Shown: positions 1-6,757, counted from the stretch's first letter. The stretch is 8,605 nt of DNA from Streptomyces sp. NRRL B-1347 (GCF_000720325.1 NZ_JOJM01000126.1:1-8605); one strand, 5' to 3'. Program-made: numbers and translations. The notes: generated by a model from the sequence alone, not told the origin.

Positions 1-79
1 ACAAGCCATCACCCGAACGCGAGGGTCCATACGCCACCCCGGAATCCTCCCACCCACACCACCACAACACCCACCGAAC

Positions 80-385
80 TTACGAAAAGATCAGTAGTAC
101 CCATTGTGTCCGAAGGGTGGCGAGGGACGGATCGGTGCAGCCAAGTGCGCTCAGCACGGCGCGGGTGATTTCCCACCGCGGATACCGGCCGATGGCGCGC
201 AACAGTTCCGAAATCTTCGATTGCGGCCAGCGACTCACGTCCGCTAGCTGCTGATACGTCAGGCCGCATTCGTGGTAGGCCTCGCGGGCTTGCTCCAGCC
301 ATTGGCGATGCCGGGGGAGGGCCGTATCGGCGATCGGTCCCAGTTTGCGTCCGCGCCGGGCTCCGGAAGCGGGTTGCGTGCTCAT
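80..385 (-). CDS. Small helix-turn-helix DNA-binding protein, probably C-terminally truncated
   Basis: Reads leftward as 101 residues from an ATG at 385-383. The frame opens further upstream, but this ATG has a purine-rich site (GGAAGGGTGCAAG) just before it and the upstream residues look non-coding. Residues about 20-85 form an HTH of the XRE-like kind common in actinomycetes: a helix with WLEQAREAYHECGLTYQQLA, then RWPQSKISELLR, then YPRWEITRAVLSALGC. It likely binds DNA in the cytoplasm. The layout (LA...S.S.LL......RWE...AV..A.....L..L...W) matches the N-terminal domain of the gene at 1588, so both probably belong to one family. In that gene the HTH-like domain is followed by a coiled coil and a membrane helix; here the protein ends after LRTQW with a short hydrophobic VLLIFS. 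I infer a truncated or decayed family member. No target can be inferred. Confidence 0.6.
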   Translation of the reverse strand: MSTQPASGARRGRKLGPIADTALPRHRQWLEQAREAYHECGLTYQQLADVSRWPQSKISELLRAIGRYPRWEITRAVLSALGCTDPSLATLRTQWVLLIFS

Positions 386-804
386 CTTGCACCCTTCCCG
401 CGCGTCTCCGCCTCCGCCCGGCATGCCATACCGAGGGGCTGTCCAGGGCAGAGTACGAACCTCGCGTCTACGGCTGCTGTCTCGGTCAGGCCGCGCACCG
501 CAGCGGGCAGAGCCGGGCAAGGCGAGCACGCTGCTCGGCGTGCTGACACGCCGAGCAGCGCGGCGAGTAATCCGTCCGGCGGGGCGTGGCTTCCCAACTT
601 TGGCCCACTCATCAGGCTCCTTTGCCGCGTCGTCGTTCGCGTACGTTCGGGTTCAACGGCAGTTCCTGCGACGCTTGCTAACGCCGTCCCCTTCAGGAAC
701 CGAGGACAGCATGTGCCCCGGGTGTCACCAGGTGCGACCTCTTTGGACGAGCCGGGAACAATGCGGACGGGAGCACTGCGCAGAAGCGCAGGTAGCGGCC
801 CGCG
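386..804. other. Gene-poor stretch, no convincing coding sequence
   Basis: Several overlapping open frames exist on both strands, but none has a recognisable domain, a credible start with ribosome site, or consistent codon use. The only clear structure is the 529-560 hairpin. A short stretch near 711-750 reads CHQ in one frame and may be the far N-terminal trace (compare YHQ) of the decayed gene that follows, but this part of the match is too weak to rely on. Confidence 0.5.
529..560. repeat. Perfect 14-bp inverted repeat with CTGA loop
   Basis: The left arm 529-542 (CGCTGCTCGGCGTG) and right arm 547-560 (CACGCCGAGCAGCG) are perfectly complementary around a 4-base CTGA loop. It lies about 145 bases upstream of the leftward HTH gene in a stretch without an intact gene. 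It could be a factor-independent terminator without a T tract, as is usual in actinomycetes, a protein-binding dyad, or a structured RNA. The sequence does not decide among these. Confidence 0.6.
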
Positions 805-1036
805 GTGGTCAATGTTCCCGATCCGCTACCTGGACACGGCCCGCTCGTGGGTGACCCAGCCAGCGACAACACCCCCTCACTCCCCTGCTTCCAGGCGCGG
901 TCACGCGGCCGCCGAGGACGTCGAACGTGAAGCTGAAGCGGCTGCGGATGCCGCAAGCCTGCCGGACGGTGCCGCCTACAACAGTGCGCCGATGGCGCCG
1001 CGGTTCGCCCGCCTCGAGGGGAGGGGAGGTGCGTGA
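805..1036 (+). pseudogene. Decayed paralog of the 6872-7495 gene (candidate nuclease inhibitor family)
   Basis: Two blocks match the intact gene at 6872 without gaps. In frame 1 from 805, VVNVPDPLPGHGPLVGDP aligns to VVDISLYFSGQGPMAGEP (7094-7147), with VV and GP the same 33 bases apart in both. Over 22 positions I count 8 identities plus several conservative changes. In frame 2, 932-1018 encodes AEAAADAASLPDG... and matches AEAAADAAGLPDG... (7388-7474) at 20 of 29 positions. The frame changes between the blocks, the middle is much shorter than in the intact gene, and no intact N-terminus is present, so this is a pseudogene with deletions and a frameshift. Bases around 890-915 (CACGCGGCCGCCGAGGAC) also resemble the intact copy's FHARGRD coding stretch. 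As in the intact copy, a start codon (GTG, 1033) overlaps the stop, followed here by only 17 codons. Confidence 0.65.
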
Positions 1037-1197
1037 GCGGGCCTGCCGAACGCTGCGGGTGGTGGCGCGGCCGCTTCGGTGGCTGAGGTCGGATGGCCCA
1101 CGCGTCATCCAGATGCCCGCCCCGGCTCGGTAGCTGGCCTTGGAGCCGGGGCATCAGGGGCGGCTCAAGGGGGCCCTTGGTGACTGCTATTGGTTGA

Positions 1198-1228
1198 CGC
1201 TGGCCAGCGAGCGGCGCTCTGGCCAGCG
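1198..1228 (-). terminator. Putative terminator of the leftward small membrane protein gene
   Basis: CGCTGGCCAG (1198-1207) and CTGGCCAGCG (1219-1228) form a perfect 10-bp stem with an 11-base loop. It begins about 21 bases beyond the stop codon of the leftward gene at 1250-1441, the expected place for its terminator. There is no T tract. Part of the symmetry comes from the palindromic CTGGCCAG core in each arm. Confidence 0.55.
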
Positions 1229-1249
1229 CGGTGTCCTCTGCGGTGTGGG

Positions 1250-1441
1250 TCAGCCGGTGCTGGTGGCGCGGGGGGCGTGCCAGGCGGCGTACAGGGTGCT
1301 CAGTGCTGTGGCCAGCAGCGGCGTTTGGTCGGCGGCCGGGACGGGCCAGCTGATCAGGATCACACCGGTGGCCAGGACGGCGAGGAAGACGACGAGATCG
1401 GCGTAGGGCGTCTGGGCGGGGCGGTGGGCGCGTGTGGTCAT
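1250..1441 (-). CDS. Small membrane protein, two hydrophobic segments
   Basis: A 63-residue protein read leftward from ATG at 1441-1439, with GAGGA about 5 bases upstream, ending in TGA at 1252-1250. Residues about 13-32 (YADLVVFLAVLATGVILISW) form a clear membrane helix, and residues about 42-54 (LLATALSTLYAAW) form a shorter second hydrophobic stretch. The N-terminus is basic and Pro-containing and probably lies in the cytoplasm. I do not recognise a family. It is divergent from the regulator-like gene at 1588, with about 146 bases between them that must contain both promoters, and a hairpin follows its stop at 1198-1228. The ribosome site, hydrophobic pattern and terminator together make it more likely real than a chance frame. 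A role with the divergent membrane regulator is possible but unproven. Confidence 0.55.
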   Translation of the reverse strand: MTTRAHRPAQTPYADLVVFLAVLATGVILISWPVPAADQTPLLATALSTLYAAWHAPRATSTG

Positions 1442-1587
1442 GGTGTCCTCGTCTCTGTCGATTCGGGCTGCACACCTGACGTTGGCTCTGCTGTCATGGT
1501 TTTGGCCAGGCTGACGGGATTGTTCGCCAGACGGGCCTGGACAAGGGGCCGGTTGAGCGGCCGTGGCCCGGACGCCGAGGGGGGCGT

Positions 1588-3111
1588 GTGCCGGAGCGCA
1601 GAGGGACCGGGGGAAGGCCGTGGGGCCCGCTGCGTGGCGAGTTCCAGGAGCTCAATGAGCTTGCTGTGCTGCTGCGGGGCTGGGTGGATGAGGCGCGCCT
1701 GGGTGTGGAGGGGCTGCGTGGGAAGCTGACGCCGGAGCACTTCGCCAGTGGCCGGGTGCCGGCGAAGGCGACGTTGTCCACCTGGCTCAGCGGGAAGGGG
1801 CTGCGGTGGGAGTTTGTCGAGGCTGTCGCTGACGCGTGCTCCACTTCTCACGCGGCCCTCGAAAGCCGTCTGGCCCAGGCCCGCCCTCTGTGGCAGCGGT
1901 ATCAGCGCTCGCCCTCCCCTGCGGCTGGCGGCCCTGAACCTGCCGGAGCCGGGCGGGATGAACTCTTGCGGGCCCAGCGGCGCATCATCGAGCTGCAGGA
2001 ACAGCTTGCCCGCGCCCACCACGCCTATGGCCATAGCCAGCAGGCTCTGGCCTGTGCCGTTCCACTGGCCGTCCTGCTGTCCCAGATGGTTGGCCGACTC
2101 ACCGCCCAGATCGACTCCTTGCGTGCCCGGCCTGCCGCCGATCCCGGTGATCTCGAGCTGGCACGTGATCAGCTGCACCATGCCGAGACCGAACTCGCCC
2201 AGGCCAAGGCGCAGCGGGACGAAGCAGAGCGCCTGGCGCAGGCGGCCGAACACCGGGTGGAGGAGGTGAAGCAGCAGTTGCGCGTGCTGCGCGCATTGCC
2301 CACGTCGTCCCGGCCGGCCCCTGGGGGTGCTGCTCCCGTCGTTCGGGTTGGTGCCCCGGATGCGTTCTTGAGCGATGTCGGCCGTGCGCTGGAAAAGGCG
2401 CGCACGGTCAACGTGTTCACCCAGACGCTCACCCAGGCCGCCCGCGAGGAGCTGGCGCCTTCGTCCCGTCCGGCCGTGCCGGACAACGCGGACAACCCGG
2501 TGACCAGTCAGGAACCGGTGAACAACTTGCCCCCGGGCGGCCGGGCCGCCGCGCTGGCGGCCGCCGTCGCGTTGGGCAAGCACCACATCCCGGCCCGTCT
2601 CCGCGGCCAGGGCCAGCGGCGCAGCGGGCCCCGGCTTCCGGGCGCGGTGCGATTGCGGCTCGCCCTGGCCGCCGCGCTGCTCGTTGCCGGCACGCTTGTC
2701 CTGGACGGTGACGGTTTCAATGACCGGGCTGCCCAAGGATGGCCGTTGCCGACCGTTTCATCATCCGGCGACAAGCAGCCCGGGCCCACGGTGTCAGAGG
2801 GCTTGGTCTACGTCGGCACAACCGATGCCGTGGAGGCCGTCAGCGCTGACACCGGGAAGCGACGGTGGCGCTATGCCAGCCGTATCCGCAGTGGCTGGCG
2901 GGATATGGCCCGTCAGGGCAGAGCGATGTACATCAACGATGCCCAGGGCCACATCGACGCTCTCGACATGCTCACCGGCACCAGGCGGTGGCGCGCCGCC
3001 GTTCCGCGCGGGGAGTACCCGCCGCGGATAGTTCTGCATTCCGACACCCTCTACGTCGCCCACCCAGACGGGCTCACCGCCCTGGACGCGCGCACTGGCG
3101 CGCGGCGCTGA
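1588..3111 (+). CDS. N-terminal part of a transmembrane HTH-like regulator with PQQ-type beta-propeller, cut by in-frame TGA
   Basis: 507 residues from GTG 1588, with GAGGGGGGC just upstream, to TGA 3109. Residues about 17-105 form a degenerate HTH (KATLSTWLSGKGLRWEFVEA) like that of the short leftward gene at 80. Residues about 124-238 are a long heptad-rich coiled coil with many Glu, Gln, Arg and Ala, suggesting dimerisation. A basic linker is followed by one membrane helix at about 357-373 (LRLALAAALLVAGTLVL). Beyond it lie the first PQQ-like propeller repeats, marked by ADTGKRRW, LTGTRRW and then ARTGARR just before the stop. I infer that the HTH domain is inside the cell and the propeller outside, as in one-component membrane sensors. 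The frame continues unbroken after the stop to 3954, so the original protein was about 788 residues. Whether the short product works is unknown. Confidence 0.75.
   Translation: MPERRGTGGRPWGPLRGEFQELNELAVLLRGWVDEARLGVEGLRGKLTPEHFASGRVPAKATLSTWLSGKGLRWEFVEAVADACSTSHAALESRLAQARPLWQRYQRSPSPAAGGPEPAGAGRDELLRAQRRIIELQEQLARAHHAYGHSQQALACAVPLAVLLSQMVGRLTAQIDSLRARPAADPGDLELARDQLHHAETELAQAKAQRDEAERLAQAAEHRVEEVKQQLRVLRALPTSSRPAPGGAAPVVRVGAPDAFLSDVGRALEKARTVNVFTQTLTQAAREELAPSSRPAVPDNADNPVTSQEPVNNLPPGGRAAALAAAVALGKHHIPARLRGQGQRRSGPRLPGAVRLRLALAAALLVAGTLVLDGDGFNDRAAQGWPLPTVSSSGDKQPGPTVSEGLVYVGTTDAVEAVSADTGKRRWRYASRIRSGWRDMARQGRAMYINDAQGHIDALDMLTGTRRWRAAVPRGEYPPRIVLHSDTLYVAHPDGLTALDARTGARR
3109..3111 (+). 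other. In-frame TGA replacing a conserved propeller Trp codon
   Basis: The stop follows LDARTGARR. In each of the other eight repeats the same position is Trp: GKRRW, GTRRW, GKPRW, GQRRW twice, GKRHW, GKERW and GRKRW. TGG to TGA is a single G-to-A change, and the frame on both sides is the same and intact. It is therefore a recent nonsense mutation, a sequencing error, or, least likely, a programmed readthrough site. Confidence 0.85.
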
Positions 3112-3123
3112 CATGCGCCCGGC

Positions 3124-3954
3124 GTGGTGGAGGACGTGCAGATGCAAGCGACCGACAGCGCTGTCTACGTCATCAAAGAAAACCGCCGCTCCAAGTTCGA
3201 GGCTCCCACCGGCAAAGGACTGTCCCGGCTCGACGCGGATACCGGAAAACCGCGCTGGAACTACGCGCTGGACAGCTCGGCCGTCGTGAACAACGTGGTC
3301 TCCTCCGGCGACACAGTCTACCTGTGCCTCAGCGGAGCCGTCGTGCACGCCCTGGACGCGGCCACCGGCCAACGACGCTGGAAATTCAACCAGGACAGCA
3401 GCCCCTCCAACGTCTTCAACGGTGTCACAGCGATCGCCACGCGCGAGAGCGTCTACGTCGGCGGGATCTCCAAGAAGGGTCCTGCCAGCGCCCTGTACGC
3501 CCTGGACGCGGCTACCGGCCAACGACGCTGGAGCTACCCCTCCACCGCCGACTCGGTCATCAACGGTGCCCTGCCGGTCGGCGATATCGTCCTCGTCGGG
3601 AAATCCGATGACGGGAACACCGTGCTCGCGCTGGATGCGGCCACCGGTAAACGGCACTGGAGCACCCCCGGGAGCGTCGGCGACCTCACCGTGGCCGAAG
3701 ACATGGTCTACCTCACCGACTTCGACCGCTCCCGCGCCTTGGACGCGGCCACCGGCAAGGAACGCTGGCGGTTCCCAGCCGGAGACCCCAACCTGGACCC
3801 TCAAGTCACCGACCGCACGGTGTACCTCGCCGGAGCCCTCAAGAGCAAGGAAACCCGGCACGTATACGCACTGGGCCGGTCCGATGGCCGCAAACGCTGG
3901 ACCTACCGTGCCACCGCCGAGATCGAGACTCTATGGCTCCCCTCCCACCCATAG
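3124..3954 (+). pseudogene. C-terminal part of the same beta-propeller protein, separated by the nonsense codon
   Basis: Same reading frame as 1588-3111. If translated alone it could start at GTG 3124 (276 residues), but there is no good ribosome site there and it has neither signal peptide nor membrane helix, so an independent product is unlikely. It carries six more PQQ-like/quinoprotein repeats, each of the form (V/L)Y(V/L)...LDAATGxxRW: GKPRW, GQRRW, GQRRW, GKRHW, GKERW and GRKRW. With the three upstream of the stop this makes nine motif copies, compatible with an eight-bladed propeller closed by a split blade. Such propellers bind ligands or proteins; no enzyme active site is evident and PQQ binding is not implied. 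Two repeats are nearly identical in DNA (3349-3382 and 3499-3532). The frame ends at TAG 3952-3954. Confidence 0.7.
3349..3532 (+). repeat. Near-identical 34-bp direct repeat within propeller blades
   Basis: 3349-3382 and 3499-3532 both read GCCCTGGACGCGGCnACCGG followed by CCAACGACGCTGGA and differ at one base (33 of 34 identical). They are exactly 150 bases (50 codons) apart, encoding ALDAATGQRRW in consecutive blades. This indicates recent blade duplication or gene conversion. Confidence 0.8.
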
Positions 3955-3976
3955 AGCGCCCCGCAGCCGCAAAAAG

Positions 3977-3994
3977 CCCCGCGCGGCTACGGGG
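3977..3994. terminator. Possible weak terminator hairpin downstream of propeller gene
   Basis: CCCCG (3977-3981) pairs with CGGGG (3990-3994) over an 8-base loop, 22 bases after the propeller frame ends. Five A residues (3971-3975) precede it, so on the minus strand the stem is followed by a T run, the classic intrinsic form. It may act in both directions. The stem is short, and its right arm is also the only purine-rich stretch ahead of the GTG at 4002. Confidence 0.35.
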
Positions 3995-4001
3995 ACGGCC
4001 T

Positions 4002-4538
4002 GTGTCGCCCGTGGTGTCGACGAGACGCCGTGCTCCCAGCTCACGAGCCCGCACCGGAGGGCAGCTGCATCAGGACGTCACGGCCAGGGTGTGGGCGACG
4101 CACGAGTGGGACCTGTACCGGGCCAGACAGGCCGCCGCAGCTCAGGCCCGTGCCGAAGCCGCGGCCGCGCAACCCGAGGAGGGCGCCCCCCCCGCCGCGG
4201 CGGGGGGCGCGGCCGAGGCGCCCGCGCTCCGTCCGGCCGCCGTTGCCCCGGCCCCGGAGCAGGCGCCCGTGGACGTCAACACCGATCGGGAGCTGGTCTT
4301 GGAGGACTTGTCCCGCGAGCAGGTGCTGGCCGGGCAGGTCCGCGCCGCGCATGACCACCAGGTGGTGTTCGACCACATCGACCGGTACGGCGAGGCATCG
4401 GGCCCAGCGCCTGTCCACGCGGGTGTTTGTCGCGCGAGTGCGGCGCTGGCCGCTGTGTCTACGGATCGTGCGCAGTGGGCGATGCGCTTCTATCGACGTG
4501 AGCCTGAGTGGGCGTTGTCCGGATCAGACCGCCGATGA
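4002..4538 (+). CDS. Hypothetical Ala-rich protein of unknown function
   Basis: About 178 residues if it starts at GTG 4002, with GGGGA about 6 bases upstream. The same frame also has an ATG at 3933, which would overlap the end of the propeller gene and give 201 residues, so the start is uncertain. The N-terminal part is basic and poorly conserved in appearance. Then come QLHQDVTARVWATHEWDLYRA, an Ala/Pro-rich linker, an acidic helical part (VDVNTDRELVLEDLSREQVL, AAHDHQVVFDHIDRYGEA) and a C-terminus with AMRFYRREPEW. No signal peptide or membrane helix is seen. The composition resembles C-terminal regions of large actinomycete plasmid proteins, so it may be a fragment, but I cannot name a family. 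The linker is encoded by a C8 run within a strong GC hairpin, and the frame stays sensible on both sides of it. Confidence 0.45.
   Translation: MSPVVSTRRRAPSSRARTGGQLHQDVTARVWATHEWDLYRARQAAAAQARAEAAAAQPEEGAPPAAAGGAAEAPALRPAAVAPAPEQAPVDVNTDRELVLEDLSREQVLAGQVRAAHDHQVVFDHIDRYGEASGPAPVHAGVCRASAALAAVSTDRAQWAMRFYRREPEWALSGSDRR
4183..4210. repeat. GC hairpin containing a C8 homopolymer tract
   Basis: GCG, then C8 (4186-4193), then the palindrome GCCGCGGC (4194-4201), then G6 (4202-4207), then CGC. The arms pair almost perfectly except for two extra C residues on the left. Such a run inside a coding frame is prone to replication slippage and to sequencing error. Confidence 0.7.
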
Positions 4539-4688
4539 GGACGATACGTCGACGGGGCTGCCGGATGAGCCGCCACGCGACTGGAGGACCAGAGCCCCAA
4601 CCTGCGGTGGCGAGCCCGGGCACACGCACGGGTGAGCTGATCGCGGTATCCCAACCCGCCCCGTCCGCGGGCCGCTACAACCTCCTGT

Positions 4689-5381
4689 GTGATCAAGAAC
4701 CTGCTGCGTGGTCTTCCCGCGCTCGTCCTCGCCGCCGTGCCTCTGCTCGCCACCGCACCCGCCGCCCACGCCGGCACCGCGCTCACCCCTTCGTCCGCGC
4801 AGCCGGTGACACTGCCGCTGTTCGATGCCGTCGACCAGCTGCCGGTCGCCGACGAGCAGCGCGAGGGCTACCAGCGCAGCCTGTACAAACACTGGACTAG
4901 GGGCCTGAATCTCACCGACGGCTGCGACACCCGCAAGGAGGTCATCCTTGCCGAGGCTGTGCTGGCCCCGACGGTGACGGCGGGTTGCCGGCTCTCCGGC
5001 GGGTCCTGGCACAGCGCGTATGACGACCTCACGGTCACCGACGCCGCCCGCCTGGACGTGGACCACTTCGTGCCGCTGGCCGAGGTCCACGATTCGGGCG
5101 GTTTCGCCTGGGACGCCAAGCGGCGTGAGGCCTACGCGAATGACCAGGACTCCCCGGACACGCTGATCGCGGTCTCGGCCGCCTCCAACCGGTCCAAGGC
5201 GGACCGGGACCCGGCAGAGTGGATGCCCTCCGACGGCTCGTACCACTGCACGTACACCGCGACGTGGGTGGCCACCAAGCTGCGCTGGAGCCTGGCCGCG
5301 GACGACACCGAGCGCCAGGCCCTGCTTGGTCTGGCCGAGGACTGCCCGGCCACCACCGTCACCTACGAACCCGCCCTCTGA
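4689..5381 (+). CDS. Secreted HNH endonuclease family protein (GmrSD C-terminal/DUF1524 type)
   Basis: A 230-residue protein from GTG 4689, the first start in a frame that opens only after a stop at 4638-4640. No Shine-Dalgarno is visible; the bases just before it read CAACCTCCT. Residues 1-28 form a signal peptide (Lys/Arg start, Leu/Ala core, AHA before Gly29), so the mature enzyme is exported. The HNH-type core is LDVDHFVPLAEVHDSG, with Asp125-His126 as the expected metal/catalytic pair. It is followed by AASNRSKADRDPAEW (165-178), whose Asn and Lys are typical of this family. Four Cys (including Cys79) probably make two disulfides, which suits an extracellular protein. The length is normal for the actinomycete secreted form. 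Expected activity is nonspecific DNA cleavage outside the cell. A strong hairpin at 5400 ends the unit. It is adjacent to a second secreted nuclease. Confidence 0.85.
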   Translation: MIKNLLRGLPALVLAAVPLLATAPAAHAGTALTPSSAQPVTLPLFDAVDQLPVADEQREGYQRSLYKHWTRGLNLTDGCDTRKEVILAEAVLAPTVTAGCRLSGGSWHSAYDDLTVTDAARLDVDHFVPLAEVHDSGGFAWDAKRREAYANDQDSPDTLIAVSAASNRSKADRDPAEWMPSDGSYHCTYTATWVATKLRWSLAADDTERQALLGLAEDCPATTVTYEPAL

Positions 5382-5399
5382 CCGGCGTGAGATGACGGC

Positions 5400-5431
5400 G
5401 AGGGGCTCTCACCGGCTGGTGAGGGCTCCTC
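5400..5431 (+). terminator. Terminator-like hairpin after the HNH nuclease gene
   Basis: A 14-bp stem (5400-5413 with 5418-5431) with two G-T wobbles and a GGCT loop; the inner CTCACC/GGTGAG is perfect. It starts 19 bases after the stop codon. It has no T tract, which is normal for actinomycete terminators. It probably separates the two nuclease genes into independent transcripts. Confidence 0.65.
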
Positions 5432-5710
5432 GCGGAGCACCGGCGGGGCCTGCGCGTGCTTCCCACGGGCTGGAGGACGTCCTCCCCGGACCGCAGGCGT
5501 GGGACGTCCATGCTCTGTGCCGGAGTTACGGCGGGATGGTGAACGGGGCCGGGGTGGGCCCGGAACTTGCCATACCGGGGGCGGAAGTCGGTCACGTGTT
5601 CCGATGTGTGCGTAAGCGAAGACGGTGATGGCCGTAGCGTCGTGGCTCTGCCGTTGCCGTTGAGATGCGCGGGGTGTCTTGGGGGGCTCGGCAGGGAGGG
5701 GGATTCGCCT

Positions 5711-6757
5711 GTGTTACGCAGACGTGCCTACGGGGTCATTTCGGGGGTCGTGGCAGTCGCTTTGGCCGGGGGCCTGGTGTCGGTGGCGCAGGCCGCGCCC
5801 GCGGCAGGGCAGGAGCCGGTGCTGCGGGTGACGGTGGGCTCGGTGCAGCCGCAGGCGGCGCCGGCGGAGGGCGCGGCGGCCGCGGTGCCCTGTCAGCGGG
5901 GCAAGGCCATCTACAACCGTTACCAGAGCTGCATCCTGGTCGGTGCGACGGTGAACGTGCTGCGGAACGGCCGCCCGGTCGGCTCGGCGCATTTCGACAT
6001 CACGCACAGGATGACGCTGAAGCAGAAGTCGCTGAAGTGGTCGGAGTCCATCAAGGTCGGCAAGGCGCGCCTGGTCGGCAACGCCCGCGGGATCACGGTG
6101 GGTCTGAAGGTCACCTGTGGCAGCAGCAAGTGCAAGCCCACGAACAAGTTCCCGCGCGGCCGCAAGCTCGGCGGCTCGGAGATCTCCGGGAAGGTGAACT
6201 ACCAGGACAAGGTCGCCAAGCTGAAGAAGGACTCCGCCTCGGCGAAGTACCTCTACACCTTCACCAAGCCCGGCTACGCCCCGGGCGGGTTCGACTACCG
6301 CTCGGTGCCGTTCCGGTGCGACGACACGTTCTGGAACCGGGCGCTGACCCGGCGCACCCTGAATCCGGGCTGTGCGCACCACACCTACATCCCGGTGCTC
6401 ACCACCATGGGATCGCTGACGAATATCGCGAAGAACATCCGGCGGGTCCAGGCCGGGGGCGGCCACTACGGGCGGATCGGCTCGGGCAAGCCGCTGCACC
6501 GTGAGGCCAGTGAGCGGGCCATTCAGGACAACAGGGACAAGGTGTGCCCGCGCGGGCAGCGGCCGCCCCGGCCGGGCCTGTCCTGTGACGAGTACCCGTT
6601 CGCCAGCACCCGTGAGGGCGGCCACCATGTGCCCGCCAGCAGCCGTGGCACCGCCTGGGTGCCCAAGGAAGAGCAGGACAAGCAGGGCGGCCGGATCCAG
6701 ACCTTCCAGAAGAAGGAGCGGATCGTGCACCGTGATGCGTTCTGGGTGAAGGTCTGA
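5711..6757 (+). CDS. Secreted NucA/NucB-type deoxyribonuclease
   Basis: 348 residues from GTG 5711. This start is chosen because GGAGGGGG lies 8 bases upstream and the protein then begins with a clean signal peptide: Arg3-5, a hydrophobic core and AQA before Ala29. The open frame extends upstream without signal-peptide character. Residues about 60-235 form a beta-rich, Lys-rich domain of unknown role. The C-terminal part, about 236-348, is the NucA/NucB nuclease domain: PLHREASERAIQDN (261-274) and the hallmark CDEYPFAST (292-300), with Asp293 and Glu294 as likely catalytic residues. Eight Cys (including Cys61, Cys74 and Cys292) suggest four disulfides in the exported protein. The expected reaction is metal-dependent, nonspecific DNA cleavage outside the cell. 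It lies between another secreted nuclease and a candidate inhibitor gene, and a strong hairpin follows at 6786. Confidence 0.88.
   Translation: MLRRRAYGVISGVVAVALAGGLVSVAQAAPAAGQEPVLRVTVGSVQPQAAPAEGAAAAVPCQRGKAIYNRYQSCILVGATVNVLRNGRPVGSAHFDITHRMTLKQKSLKWSESIKVGKARLVGNARGITVGLKVTCGSSKCKPTNKFPRGRKLGGSEISGKVNYQDKVAKLKKDSASAKYLYTFTKPGYAPGGFDYRSVPFRCDDTFWNRALTRRTLNPGCAHHTYIPVLTTMGSLTNIAKNIRRVQAGGGHYGRIGSGKPLHREASERAIQDNRDKVCPRGQRPPRPGLSCDEYPFASTREGGHHVPASSRGTAWVPKEEQDKQGGRIQTFQKKERIVHRDAFWVKV

Noticed and set aside
272..1036. 254-codon rightward frame
   Set aside because: Only its last 40 or so codons resemble a protein, and these are the tail of the decayed paralog. The rest is an unselected Arg/Ala/Pro-rich frame.
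1438..2736. 432-codon leftward frame
   Set aside because: It is antisense to the HTH, coiled-coil and membrane-helix region. Its residue composition is Arg/Gly/Pro-rich without domains.
3109..3111. Selenocysteine or programmed readthrough at the TGA
   Set aside because: The repeats demand Trp, not Cys or Sec, at this position, and no SECIS-like structure is apparent directly after it. A TGG-to-TGA point mutation is simpler.
2794..3861. 355-codon leftward frame with repeated GGxxRVQG motifs
   Set aside because: The repeats simply mirror the LDAATGxxRW propeller repeats on the other strand.
4508..4900. 130-codon rightward frame overlapping the HNH gene start
   Set aside because: It overlaps the signal peptide and the N-terminal part of the nuclease in another frame and is Arg/Pro-rich without a recognisable domain.
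424..5585. Shared short string TGCCATACCG near 430 and 5570
   Set aside because: Ten bases in common are expected by chance in a window of this size, and the flanks do not match.
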